Part shown: positions 9,100 through 17,895 of the stretch, piece by piece | Position numbering within the stretch: the stretch's first letter is position 1 | How the letters are laid out: each line of letters starts with the position of its first letter | Source: Candidatus Gastranaerophilales bacterium | GTDB lineage: Bacteria; Cyanobacteriota; Vampirovibrionia; Gastranaerophilales; Gastranaerophilaceae | Reading direction: 5' to 3' | Length of the DNA stretch: 64,000 bases | Assembly (NCBI GenBank): GCA_944324305.1 | Contig: CALUVV010000002.1 | Coordinates: forward strand, 186,001-250,000 | Notes under the pieces: generated by a model | Databases searched by the model: none | Seen by the model: only the letters and a program-made list of their open reading frames with translations | Told to the model about the DNA's origin: nothing | Position numbers and translations under genes: made by a program

Positions 9100-10332
9100 A
9101 TGAATAATTTATTTACGGAATTGGAAAATCAAAATAAGCAAATCCCGCTTGCGGAAATTTTGCGTCCGAAAACACTTGAGGACTTTTTGGGCCAGAGCAA
9201 CGTTGTTTCCCCTAACAGCCCGATACTTAACCTGCTAAAAACAAACAGACTGTTTTCATTAATTTTCTGGGGTACGCCGGGATGCGGCAAAACTACACTT
9301 GCAAGGCTGATTGCGGCAAAAACAAATGCCAATTTTATAGAAATTTCAGCCGTAACCTCAGGTGTTAAAGATATTAAGGATGCTGTTGACAACGCAAAGG
9401 AAGCTTTAAGAAGCGGACATAAAACAATTCTGTTTATAGATGAAATTCACAGATACTCAAAAACACAGCAGGATGCTCTTTTGCCGCATCTTGAAAACGG
9501 GACTTTATTTTTAATAGGCTCTACAACCGAAAATCCGTCATTTCAGGTGGTTCCCGCTCTTTTATCCAGAGTTCAGGTCGTCAGATTAAACTCTATTGAT
9601 GATGAAAGCATGGATAAAATAATCAAAAAAGGTTTTGCATATCTGGCAAAAAATTATCTGCCGATGGACTGCGAAACAGGTGCAATAGATTTTATCATTA
9701 ACCTCGCAAGAGGAGATGCACGCTATGCGCTTAATGTCGTTGAAAATGCTTATTTTGCAAGCGACTTAAAAGACAACAGAAGAAATTTAACAGTAAAAAT
9801 TATTGAAGAAATATGCCAGAAACGCAACACAAGATATTCAAGACAGGAACATTACGATTGCGCTTCGGCTTTTCAAAAAAGTTTAAGAGGAAGCGACCCT
9901 GATGCCGCAATTTATTATCTCGCCAAAATGATTGCCGCAGGCGAGGATCCGAGATTTATTGCAAGAAGGCTTATAACCTGTTCGGCCGAAGATGTCGGAA
10001 ATGCCGACCCTAACGCGCTTAATGTGGCAATTAATGCTTATAAAGCAGTAGAGTTACTAGGTCTGCCCGAAGGGCGAATTCCTCTTGCACAGGCAGTAAT
10101 TTATGTCGCACGCGCACCAAAATCAAATGAAACAATTATGGCAATTGATGCCGCATTACATGATATTGAAACTGGCAAGGATTTTCCTCCGCCCATGCAC
10201 CTTCGCGATGCGCACTACAAAGATGCAAAAAATTACGGATTCGGAATAGGCTACGTTTATTCGCATAACGCACCTGACGTCAAGCAGCAGTTTTTGCCGG
10301 ATGAACTCATAGGGAAAAAATATACTAAATAA
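9100..10332 (+). CDS. rarA: Replication-associated recombination protein A (MgsA/RarA AAA+ ATPase)
   Basis: 410 residues. The start at 9100 gives MNNLFTELENQNKQIPLAEILRP, the usual RarA N-terminus; a longer frame to 9004 would run through the opposite gene. Walker A is GTPGCGKTT near residue 56; Walker B is LFIDEIHRYSKTQQD; sensor region is GSTTENPSFQ; the C-terminal tetramerisation part has AEDVGNADPNAL and the DIETGKDFPPPMHLRDAHY tail. RarA acts at stalled forks alongside SSB and RecA. No Shine-Dalgarno is present and TACAAT lies six bases upstream, so a leaderless transcript is likely. Confidence 0.95.
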   Translation: MNNLFTELENQNKQIPLAEILRPKTLEDFLGQSNVVSPNSPILNLLKTNRLFSLIFWGTPGCGKTTLARLIAAKTNANFIEISAVTSGVKDIKDAVDNAKEALRSGHKTILFIDEIHRYSKTQQDALLPHLENGTLFLIGSTTENPSFQVVPALLSRVQVVRLNSIDDESMDKIIKKGFAYLAKNYLPMDCETGAIDFIINLARGDARYALNVVENAYFASDLKDNRRNLTVKIIEEICQKRNTRYSRQEHYDCASAFQKSLRGSDPDAAIYYLAKMIAAGEDPRFIARRLITCSAEDVGNADPNALNVAINAYKAVELLGLPEGRIPLAQAVIYVARAPKSNETIMAIDAALHDIETGKDFPPPMHLRDAHYKDAKNYGFGIGYVYSHNAPDVKQQFLPDELIGKKYTK

Positions 10333-10397
10333 CTAATATTGAATTTTCTTAAATTGTATATTATAATTAGAATATACATATAAATAAGGAGGCTGAA

Positions 10398-11119
10398 ATG
10401 ATTAATTTCAAAGCGTTAAGGGTCGCCCCCCCCCCGCAAAGGTCGCTTGTAACAAGGGGTTAAAGGGCTTTACATTAGCTGAGGTATTAGTTACTTTAGG
10501 TATTATCGGAGTAGTTTCTGCAATGACTGTTCCGTCTTTGATGCAGAATTATCAAAGGCAATCATACGTGACGCAGCTGCATAAGGTTTATAATGAACTT
10601 TCTCAGGCAGCAGTGCAATATCAGACTGCAAGAAATGCCGTTAATCTTAAAGAAGCAGGACTAAATAGTCAAACAGCAGCAGAAGAGTTTATTGAAAAAT
10701 ATTTTAAAATAGTTCAAAAATGTGGAGATACTCAAACTCCTTGTTTTGAAGAAAAAAGTAACTATAAAAAACTATCAGGCAATCAACTTACAGCATGGAC
10801 AAGTCCAATGACACATTATGTAATAGCAAGTGGAGCTTCTATTGGAGTGAGATATAATTCATCGTATGAAATGATATGTGAAATATATGTTGATGTAAAT
10901 GGGAAAAAAGGACCAAATATAGTTGGTAGAGATTTATTCCCTATATTTTTATATAATAACGGTGTGATTGACGATAGTGGTTTTTCAGCTGACATTACTG
11001 CACCAATGACCAGGGACGAACGAGAAGCAAACTATTCAGTATGTATCAGCAGCGAAGCATCAAGCTGGCACGGCTGCTTCGGGAAAATTCTTAATGACAA
11101 CTGGGAAATGACATATTAA
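10398..11119 (+). CDS. Type IV pilin-like protein, phase-off: C10 tract puts the leader out of frame
   Basis: AGGAGG lies six bases before ATG at 10398. That frame runs MINFKALRV then into a C10 tract (10426-10435) and stops at 10461 after 21 codons. The pilin core GFTLAEVLVTLGIIGVVSAMTVPSLM is in another frame and stays open to 11119. One extra C (C11) joins them as MINFKALRVAPPPAKVACNKGLKGFTLAE..., a normal prepilin with Gly before the cleavage site. The C-terminal half has DVNGKKGPNIVGRDLF, shared with the pilin at 5869. An ATG at 10523 lies inside the hydrophobic helix and is not a sensible start. Either a genuine OFF phase or an indel error in the assembly. Confidence 0.85.
10426..10435. 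repeat. C10 homopolymer in pilin leader
   Basis: Ten consecutive C, flanked on both sides by GGTCGC-like sequence, in the 5' end of the pilin at 10398. Length modulo three decides whether pilin is made; 11 would be in frame. Confidence 0.95.
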
Positions 11120-11151
11120 AAAAAGACCGGTTTTTCAACCGGTCTTTTTTA
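11118..11151. terminator. Bidirectional intrinsic terminator
   Basis: GACCGGTT (11125-11132) pairs with AACCGGTC (11137-11144), with A-run and T-run on opposite sides. It serves the pilin (plus) and the LysM gene (minus). Confidence 0.9.
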
Positions 11152-11152
11152 T

Positions 11153-11725
11153 TTATTGAACTTCTTTTTCTTCCATAGGTATTGTAAGTTTTTGCCCTAT
11201 TCCAAGTTTATTCGGATTAGTCATGTTATTTGTTTTTAAAACTAATGCTTCTTTGTCTTTACTGTAAGAGCCGTAAAATCTTATTAAAATACTTTCCATG
11301 GTATCGCCGCTTTGAACAGTATAAATTTCATTTGTCGCAGCGGGTTCTGATTTTTCTGCAGAAGAAGGAATAAAGTTTAAGTTCAGTTTTTCTTTCTTCA
11401 CAGGCGCAGGAGAAGATGCGGATTTTTCGCTGGCAGAATGAATTCCGTTAGCGGAAAAACTTATCATAACCGTTAACAAAAGCATTACGACAGCACCTAC
11501 GATAAAACCTGCGGCAAGATATATACTCGGAGATTTATCATTTTTCTGATTAACTTTAAAATTCTGCCATAATAAGTCTAATTCTCTTTCTTTATTGGGT
11601 CTGACATAAACCCCCGGAGAATTATCGTACGGGTCATGTCTGTATTGGGATAATGCTTCCAAAACAGCCATTTTCTCCTTAGATAAGTTTGATCTTCTGA
11701 TAGTTGAACTTTTCATTTTTTCCAT
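11153..11725 (-). CDS. Membrane-anchored LysM-domain protein
   Basis: 190 residues. A cytosolic N-terminus of about 65 residues (LDLLWQNFKVNQ) precedes one transmembrane helix (SIYLAAGFIVGAVVMLLLTVMI). A Ser/Pro/Lys-rich linker then leads to a C-terminal LysM: YTVQSGDTMESILIRFYGS ... LKTNNMTNPNKLGIGQKLTIP. LysM binds N-acetylglucosamine in peptidoglycan, so the protein probably links the inner membrane to the wall. A second ATG three codons in is also possible. It ends at the shared terminator with the convergent pilin. Confidence 0.85.
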   Translation of the reverse strand: MEKMKSSTIRRSNLSKEKMAVLEALSQYRHDPYDNSPGVYVRPNKERELDLLWQNFKVNQKNDKSPSIYLAAGFIVGAVVMLLLTVMISFSANGIHSASEKSASSPAPVKKEKLNLNFIPSSAEKSEPAATNEIYTVQSGDTMESILIRFYGSYSKDKEALVLKTNNMTNPNKLGIGQKLTIPMEEKEVQ

Positions 11726-11818
11726 ACCCTAATAATAAATTGTTCTTTGATATGTGAAATATATCATAAGGTAAATTTTAATTCAAGTACTTATATAATT
11801 GTTACAATATAATAAACT

Positions 11819-13618
11819 TTAAGCATTATATCGTTTAAATGATTTTTCTATGTTTTTAGAGATGGTATTTTTTACAGTGTCATATTCGGTTGTCAGTGAA
11901 GAAATCTCAGTATCGAGATTTTTCATTTTTAAATCAAGTGTCTCTTCTTTGGAATTTAATTTGGCTTTTTCTGTCTGATATTTGGCTTCGGCCTGAGCAA
12001 TGGCTGTATCATCTGAAATCTCTTTGATATAAGGATCCGTTGCATAGTTGCCTTGATAATAGTAGCCGTCATCTTTTGGCTTTGAGACATAAAGCATTCC
12101 GCTTTGAAGCATCTCTTGAAGATATTCGTTATCGGTGATTTTATTATTTTCAGTCCACCCGTTGGAACAGATTTGGTTAAACAGAGCATCGTAAAACGTG
12201 GCTTGGCCTAAATCATCGCTCGATACATCAACTCCTGTTTTGATAGTGAATACAGTATTTTCATCAACAAGCTTTGAAGTATCCAGCTGATCTTTAACAT
12301 CATATAACTGGCGTCCATACTGGTCTTCCTTTGAAACTCCTATCATCGCATCCATGAAATATGTCAAATAAGCTTTAAAGACACTGCTTAGGTTTACTGA
12401 TACAGCAGATATACAACTGTCATCGTCACGTCCTTTACCGTAATTACCTTTTGCGGTAAGTCCAATATACCCATTGCCGTTTTCATTTGAATTTACCATA
12501 TTACTTGATTGTGATATAATATTACCGTCATATTTAATTTGACTGGAACTACTTTGATAATATGCAAAATTATTTAAATCACTGTCATTAAAATACTGCC
12601 CCTTGGTATCTTTAGAGTGGTCATCACCGCCGAATGCTCCGGGTCCTTTACTTTTGTCGCAATTATTTGAAATCATTTTTTCTATTTCAGATCTTGCATA
12701 AGCCAATGCATGCTGTGATTCTTTTGTTCCTGTATCTAACATGGATTCCAGAGCATCAAACATCTCTGTCCAGAATGATGAATTTACGACTGCATCTATC
12801 GGTCCGCCTTCATAACCAAAAGCACTGTTACGGTCGTCTACGCTATAAGATGTTAAAATATAATTTCCGCTTAATATATCTCCAAGAGTAACCTGAGAGT
12901 TACCGGTCGCAGTATACTCCATACCATCGGCAGGCTTACGTTTGAAAGGATCACGATATTTTTCGGCAATATTTGTTGGCGGATTTCCCACACTTTCGAT
13001 TGTGTGTTCGTCTACATTTAAAAGAGACAAGCCTCTGGTATACTCGCTATTATAACTACTATCTAAAGGTGAAACAACTATTTCATTCAACATGTCTGAC
13101 AATTCGTCTAAAGTTACATCTTCTGTAATAACAGATGACACCGGTCCTCCGCCGAAACCTGCCTGCTGATTATAAGGCAAGCCTAAGATTGTTTCTGCCG
13201 TTTTCCTGGTTAAAATGCCGCTGGTGTACAAACCCTGAATAAAAGCATTACGCATGCCTTCTGACGGCAAAGTGCCTAAACCTTCCTGAGGAATACCGGC
13301 GGCACGCGCGGCAGAAGCATATTTGCTGTTTAAGGTGACACGGCCTAAGGAATCGGTGATTGTCGTTGGCATATAATCGTTTAATGCAGAGGGGCTCATT
13401 AAAAGACCATAAGACAACGGTGTTGTTGTATCACCGGTACCGTAATAATCATAGATTAATTTGGTCTGATCCAGGGAATTCTGATATTCATTAGAGATAT
13501 CTGCCAAATCACGAGACAGAGCGATTTTCTGATGTGAAAGCTTCATTGATGCAAATTCACAGTCCGATTTGCGTCCCGTTAATGTTAATAATCTGGCTTG
13601 ACCTGCGGATAATCCCAT
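11819..13618 (-). CDS. Mosaic paralogue A: variable-centre protein with repeat-controlled promoter
   Basis: 599 residues; no known family recognised. It begins MGLSAGQARLLTLTGRKSDCEFASMKLSHQK without a signal peptide. The first ~165 residues and last ~145 (from TIKTGVDVSSDDLGQ to the C-terminal coiled coil) are almost identical to paralogue B at 14155, whereas the centre is strongly diverged and of different length. The C-terminus has a heptad-like segment (YQTEKAKLNSKEETLDLKMKNLDTEI). AAGGAG lies eight bases before ATG. The promoter at 13718-13746 is followed by an ATCCT (AGGAT on the coding strand) array. The pattern suggests a surface or secreted protein diversified by gene conversion; that role is inference. 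Confidence 0.8.
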   Translation of the reverse strand: MGLSAGQARLLTLTGRKSDCEFASMKLSHQKIALSRDLADISNEYQNSLDQTKLIYDYYGTGDTTTPLSYGLLMSPSALNDYMPTTITDSLGRVTLNSKYASAARAAGIPQEGLGTLPSEGMRNAFIQGLYTSGILTRKTAETILGLPYNQQAGFGGGPVSSVITEDVTLDELSDMLNEIVVSPLDSSYNSEYTRGLSLLNVDEHTIESVGNPPTNIAEKYRDPFKRKPADGMEYTATGNSQVTLGDILSGNYILTSYSVDDRNSAFGYEGGPIDAVVNSSFWTEMFDALESMLDTGTKESQHALAYARSEIEKMISNNCDKSKGPGAFGGDDHSKDTKGQYFNDSDLNNFAYYQSSSSQIKYDGNIISQSSNMVNSNENGNGYIGLTAKGNYGKGRDDDSCISAVSVNLSSVFKAYLTYFMDAMIGVSKEDQYGRQLYDVKDQLDTSKLVDENTVFTIKTGVDVSSDDLGQATFYDALFNQICSNGWTENNKITDNEYLQEMLQSGMLYVSKPKDDGYYYQGNYATDPYIKEISDDTAIAQAEAKYQTEKAKLNSKEETLDLKMKNLDTEISSLTTEYDTVKNTISKNIEKSFKRYNA

Positions 13619-13690
13619 TTATTATTGCTCCTTGAATTGCTGCAAAATAAATGTCGGATTATCCCCAAAAAACTTTATACTGCCCCGCCC

Positions 13691-13746
13691 ATCCTATCCT
13701 ATCCTATCCTATGAGGGATTATATCTGCATTTCAGGCATTTGTAAA
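13691..13746 (-). promoter_or_regulatory. Sigma70 promoter with (AGGAT)4 array at the transcription start
   Basis: Minus strand: TTTACA (13741-13746), a 17-base spacer, TATAAT (13718-13723), seven bases, then four AGGAT repeats (13691-13710). The predicted +1 falls at the edge of the array, so copy number changes the first transcribed bases and leader length (about 90 nt). The same promoter with six copies precedes paralogue B. Confidence 0.82.
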
Positions 13747-13889
13747 TCTTTTGTTACATTTCTTTACTTGTGACGTATTACAGCATTTTGCACCCCCGCA
13801 CTTTATAAATTTTAACATGCTGCTTGATTTTTCTCATTTTTAATATATGATTAGATTACACAAACTAGCTAGAAAAGGAAATTAAAATT

Positions 13890-14081
13890 ATGTCAAAAAA
13901 ATGTGATGTATGCGGTAAAGCACCGATTAAAGCAGCGAAATTAACTTTCTCGCATAAACAAATTGTTCATACTCAAGAACCTAACTTACAATCAGTTAAA
14001 GTTAACGTAAACGGAACAGTTAAAAGAATTAAAGTCTGCACTTCTTGTTTAAGAGCAGGTAAAGTCCAAAAAGCTGTTTAA
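13890..14081 (+). CDS. rpmB: Ribosomal protein bL28
   Basis: 63 residues: MSKKCDVCGKAPIKAAKLTFSHKQ ... RIKVCTSCLRAGKV, the standard bL28 fold with two Cys-x2-Cys pairs that can bind zinc. It is part of the large ribosomal subunit. AAAGGAAA lies upstream of the ATG. It is a single gene between the two convergently oriented mosaic paralogues, with its own terminator, so recombination between the paralogues would delete it or require passage through it; this may limit them to gene conversion. Confidence 0.97.
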   Translation: MSKKCDVCGKAPIKAAKLTFSHKQIVHTQEPNLQSVKVNVNGTVKRIKVCTSCLRAGKVQKAV

Positions 14082-14103
14082 TGAGTTTAACTAAATTTAG
14101 TAA

Positions 14104-14144
14104 AATAAAAAACAAGAACATTTAAAAATGTTCTTGTTTTTTAT
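14104..14144. terminator. Bidirectional intrinsic terminator
   Basis: AAACAAGAACATTT and AAATGTTCTTGTTT form a long stem with A- and T-runs on either side. It serves rpmB (plus) and mosaic paralogue B (minus). Confidence 0.9.
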
Positions 14145-14154
14145 TACTCAATTT

Positions 14155-15912
14155 TTAAGCATTATATCGTTTAAATGATTTTTCTATGTTTTTAGAGATG
14201 GTATTTTTTACAGTGTCATATTCGGTTGTCAGTGAAGAAATCTCAGTATCGAGATTTTTCATTTTTAAATCAAGTGTCTCTTCTTTGGAATTTAATTTGG
14301 CTTTTTCTGTCTGATATTTGGCTTCGGCCTGAGCAATGGCTGTATCATCTGAAATCTCTTTGATATAAGGATCCGTTGCATAGTTGCCTTGATAATAGTA
14401 GCCGTCATCTTTTGGCTTTGAGACATAAAGCATTCCGCTTTGAAGCATCTCCTGAAGATATTCGTTATCGGTGATTTTATCATTTTCCGTCCACCCGTTG
14501 GAACAGATTTGGTTAAACAGAGCATCGTAAAACGTGGCCTGGCCTAAATCATCACTCGATACTTCAACTCCTGTTTTGATTGTAAATTCAAATGACAAAT
14601 CATCAGTGACAAGTCTGTTAGTTGTTAAACTATCCGCTTGCACAAGATATTTTGGACGGCCTAACTCATCTTTTTTTGACGGCCCTTCCCAAGCTTGAGC
14701 AAAAAAGGTTAAAAACGCTTTGGCAATATTGTTTAAATTAATACCGGCAGTACAATGGTCATTACCATCGTCATCCTTACCTTTGTTAGCCGCAGCATAT
14801 ACAAATCCCATATAGTTGCTGCCCTGCTTAACAACATTAGGGTCGTAGTTTTCTACGCCGCCGCTTATTTTAGAACCGACCGGATCCAAAAATCCGTTTA
14901 CATCGTTGTGCTTCCACTGCGTATCTTCATCCCAGTCACTGTTACCCGTTGCTGTATACCATTTATTCTGCCAATTTTTATATTCTTCTGTATCAGGTCC
15001 GTTGATAAGTTTTTTAGTTTCTGTACGTGCATAATCTAAAGCAGCCATAGCTTTATCATCAACTCCAAGTACAGCAGAAAATTCTTCATACAGCCAATCT
15101 ACAAAACCACCCTCATCGGTTAAATATTTTTGCATCATTGCAGTTGCTGTTACCGGGCTCTGTTCACTGCGTACCGAACCATAGTAATCGAGGTTATATT
15201 GCTTCTCATCTGACAATAAATCAGCTAGTGTAAAACTGGCAGAAGCTGTATCCGTAACTGTACCATCAGCGGAAACAACTTTAGTACGAATTTTACAGTT
15301 GTTCACATCATCTTTTGAACCTTGAATTCCTTGAGATGATATAAGTTCAGTCGTAGAAAATTCTCCGGTTGAGTTTTCATCCAAATATTTAATAAGTGTA
15401 TCTACATTACCGGTTTCTGTAATAACAGATGACACCGGTCCTCCGCCGAAACCTGCCTGCTGATTATAAGGCAAGCCTAAGATTGTTTCTGCCGTTTTCT
15501 TAGTTAAAATACCGCTGGTGTACAAACCCTGAATAAAAGCATTACGCATGCCTTCTGACGGCAAGGTGCCTAAACCTTCCTGAGGAATGCCGGCGGCACG
15601 CGCAGCAGAAGCATATTTGCTGTTTAAGGTGACACGGCCTAAGGAATCGGTGATTGTGGTTGGCATATAATCATTTAATGCTGATGGAGTCATTAATAAA
15701 CCATAAGATAAAGGGGTTGTGGTATCGCCTGTTCCGTAGTAATCGTATATCAATTTGGTCTGATCTAAGGAATTCTGGTATTCATTTGAGAGTTCTGCCA
15801 AATCACGAGATAATGCTATCTTTTGATGAGAAAGCTTCATGGATGCATATTCGCAGTCGGATTTGCGTCCCGTGATTGTTAATAATCTGGCTTGTCCTGC
15901 AGATAATCCCAT
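14155..15912 (-). CDS. Mosaic paralogue B: variable-centre protein with repeat-controlled promoter
   Basis: 585 residues, paralogue of the gene at 11819. DNA identity is patchy. The last ~420 bases and codons ~75-165 are nearly base-identical, while the first ~60 codons carry many synonymous differences and the centre (about residues 166-440) is only distantly alike, e.g. AALDYARTETKKLI versus ALAYARSEIEKMI. The promoter block is again identical. This patchwork is best explained by recent gene conversion. There is no signal peptide, and the C-terminus is coiled coil. Function unknown; the mosaic layout suggests an exposed antigen or adhesin, or an effector. Confidence 0.8.
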   Translation of the reverse strand: MGLSAGQARLLTITGRKSDCEYASMKLSHQKIALSRDLAELSNEYQNSLDQTKLIYDYYGTGDTTTPLSYGLLMTPSALNDYMPTTITDSLGRVTLNSKYASAARAAGIPQEGLGTLPSEGMRNAFIQGLYTSGILTKKTAETILGLPYNQQAGFGGGPVSSVITETGNVDTLIKYLDENSTGEFSTTELISSQGIQGSKDDVNNCKIRTKVVSADGTVTDTASASFTLADLLSDEKQYNLDYYGSVRSEQSPVTATAMMQKYLTDEGGFVDWLYEEFSAVLGVDDKAMAALDYARTETKKLINGPDTEEYKNWQNKWYTATGNSDWDEDTQWKHNDVNGFLDPVGSKISGGVENYDPNVVKQGSNYMGFVYAAANKGKDDDGNDHCTAGINLNNIAKAFLTFFAQAWEGPSKKDELGRPKYLVQADSLTTNRLVTDDLSFEFTIKTGVEVSSDDLGQATFYDALFNQICSNGWTENDKITDNEYLQEMLQSGMLYVSKPKDDGYYYQGNYATDPYIKEISDDTAIAQAEAKYQTEKAKLNSKEETLDLKMKNLDTEISSLTTEYDTVKNTISKNIEKSFKRYNA

Positions 15913-15985
15913 TGATAAATGCTCCTTGAATTAGTACATTTTCAATGTCGGATTACTACTTAAAAATCTTTATACTCCCCCGCCT

Positions 15986-16051
15986 ATCCTATCCTATCCT
16001 ATCCTATCCTATCCTATGAGGGATTATATCTGCATTTCAGGCATTTGTAAA
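15986..16051 (-). promoter_or_regulatory. Sigma70 promoter with (AGGAT)6 array at the transcription start
   Basis: Minus strand: TTTACA (16046-16051), 17-base spacer, TATAAT (16023-16028), seven bases, then six AGGAT repeats (15986-16015). It is identical to the promoter of paralogue A through about 54 bases upstream of the array, but with two more repeats. Confidence 0.82.
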
Positions 16052-16174
16052 TCTTTTGTTACATTTCTTAATTTATATAGTTTTATTAAGTCATGTTACA
16101 AGATTGTTAAATCTGTTTGTCTTTTTTTTATATATAAAATAAAATATAAGTGGAGAAATTTAGAGGGATAGAAG

Positions 16175-16672
16175 ATGATATTAGAACAAGAGTTGAAGGG
16201 GAAAACTTTATCTCCTCAAGAAGTGAGAAGTATTTTAAAAACCGACAATAAAGAAATTGTTGAACTTTGTAAACGTGCTTCTATATTGCCGAGAAAAAAC
16301 AGCAAAGGGCAAACTTATTTTTCTTACGAAGAAGTAAAAAATCTTAGAAAAGTTCAGGCAATGAAAGGAGCTTCTCTCCCGCCTGCTAAAGCTGAAACAA
16401 AACAACCTTCAGCTATCCTGAATATTCTAAGCTCTCTTAAAGAAATGGAAACAAAACTCAGCAACAGAATTGCCAAAGTTATTGATGAAAAACTTGAAGG
16501 CATGGATGAAGTTGTTGTTGAACTTATCCGCTGCAAAACAGATAATGAAACTTTAAGACAAAAAATTATTGATTTAAATAAAGAAATCTATCAATTAAAA
16601 AATGACCTCCACAGCTACAAACCTGTAGGACTTGGTTTTTATAAAAAGAAAGAAAAACACGTTTGGGAATAA
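16175..16672 (+). CDS. HTH-like DNA-binding protein with coiled coil, upstream of recA
   Basis: 165 residues. The N-terminal ~65 residues resemble a MerR/excisionase-type winged helix (LSPQEVRSILKTDNKEIVELCKRASILPRKN ... YFSYEEVKNLR). A linker and two helical stretches likely to form coiled coil follow (LNILSSLKEMETKLSNRIAKVIDEKLEGM; DNETLRQKIIDLNKEIYQLKNDL). GAGGGAT lies before the ATG. It is 43 bases upstream of recA on the same strand, so cotranscription is plausible. It may be a regulator or a structural DNA-binding protein; the exact target is not evident. Confidence 0.7.
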   Translation: MILEQELKGKTLSPQEVRSILKTDNKEIVELCKRASILPRKNSKGQTYFSYEEVKNLRKVQAMKGASLPPAKAETKQPSAILNILSSLKEMETKLSNRIAKVIDEKLEGMDEVVVELIRCKTDNETLRQKIIDLNKEIYQLKNDLHSYKPVGLGFYKKKEKHVWE

Positions 16673-16715
16673 ACGGCACAAAGCCTGACCCGCCAATAAT
16701 TAAAGGAATTATGAT

Positions 16716-17741
16716 ATGGCAGTAAAAGAAAAAGAAACCGATACAACGGCAAATACAGATGAAAGAAGCAAGGCTTTAAAACTTGCAATAGAAAAAATCG
16801 AAAAAGATTTCGGAAAAGGTTCAATAATGAAACTCGGCGATAAAGCTACAGTAAACGTTGATGCTATTCCGACAGGTGCATTATCGCTTGATGTCGCACT
16901 GGGTATCGGCGGAATTCCGAGAGGCCGTATCATTGAAATATACGGTCCTGAAAGTTCAGGTAAAACAACTCTTGCTCAGCATATTGTTGCAGAATGCCAA
17001 AAAAGAGGCGGAATTGCAGCGTTCGTAGATGCAGAACATGCTCTGGATCCCGAATATGCAAGGAATTTAGGCGTACAGGTTGACGAATTGCTTATTTCAC
17101 AACCCGACACAGGTGAACAGGCACTTGATATTACCGAAGAACTTGTCCGTTCGGGCGCGGTTGATGTTGTCGTAGTCGACTCTGTAGCCGCTCTTGTTCC
17201 GAAAGCCGAAATCGAAGGGTCAATGGAAGACCAGCAAATGGGACTTCAAGCACGCCTTATGAGTAAAGCTTTAAGAAAGCTGACAGGTATTATCGGAAAA
17301 ACAAATACAACCGTTATTTTTATTAACCAATTAAGAATGAAAATCGGCGTTATGTACGGTAACCCCGAAACCACAACAGGCGGTAACGCATTAAAATATT
17401 ACGCATCTGTTCGTATGGAAATTAAACGTACGGAAGGGGTTAAAGGAGATGACGGTGATGTTGGAAACCACGTAAGAGTGAGAGTTCTAAAAAATAAAGT
17501 GGCGCCTCCTTTCAGAACAGCCGAATTTGATATTATCTTCGGAAAAGGTATTTGTAAAATAGGAAATATTCTTGATGTTGCCGTAAACCTCGATATCGTA
17601 AAAAAAGCAGGCTCATGGTTCAGCTTTAACGAAGAAAAGCTCGGGCAAGGCAGAGATAAAGCAAGAGATTTCTTATCAGAAAATCCTGATATCTTAAATA
17701 CAATTGAAACATTAGTAAGAGAAAAATTATCAGCTTCATAA
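16716..17741 (+). CDS. recA: Recombinase A
   Basis: 341 residues, full length. Walker A is GPESSGKTT; the MAW-like [16 protein letters not shown], Walker [13 protein letters not shown], loop L2 region [26 protein letters not shown] and C-terminal domain are all present. RecA forms the presynaptic filament for recombination and stimulates LexA-type self-cleavage. AAAGGAATT precedes the ATG. The acidic C-terminal tail is short or absent (ends EKLSAS). Homologous recombination capacity is relevant to the mosaic paralogues just upstream. Confidence 0.99.
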   Translation: MAVKEKETDTTANTDERSKALKLAIEKIEKDFGKGSIMKLGDKATVNVDAIPTGALSLDVALGIGGIPRGRIIEIYGPESSGKTTLAQHIVAECQKRGGIAAFVDAEHALDPEYARNLGVQVDELLISQPDTGEQALDITEELVRSGAVDVVVVDSVAALVPKAEIEGSMEDQQMGLQARLMSKALRKLTGIIGKTNTTVIFINQLRMKIGVMYGNPETTTGGNALKYYASVRMEIKRTEGVKGDDGDVGNHVRVRVLKNKVAPPFRTAEFDIIFGKGICKIGNILDVAVNLDIVKKAGSWFSFNEEKLGQGRDKARDFLSENPDILNTIETLVREKLSAS

Positions 17742-17895
17742 TAATATAAATAAATGTTAAGCAGCTGAAAACCACTTCTCACAATAAATTTTAAGAAAAA
17801 CATGTTTTTGGTATGATTTTATTAGCAACTAAAAATATGTTTTTTCTTTATATACTTACAATATAAAAGTGTAGAAATCGGAGGTAACCACCAAA

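Noticed and set aside
11819-15912. Variable-centre paralogues as a diversity-generating retroelement target
   Set aside because: No reverse transcriptase or template repeat is in the window, and divergence is spread over the centre instead of at adenines of a short C-terminal repeat.
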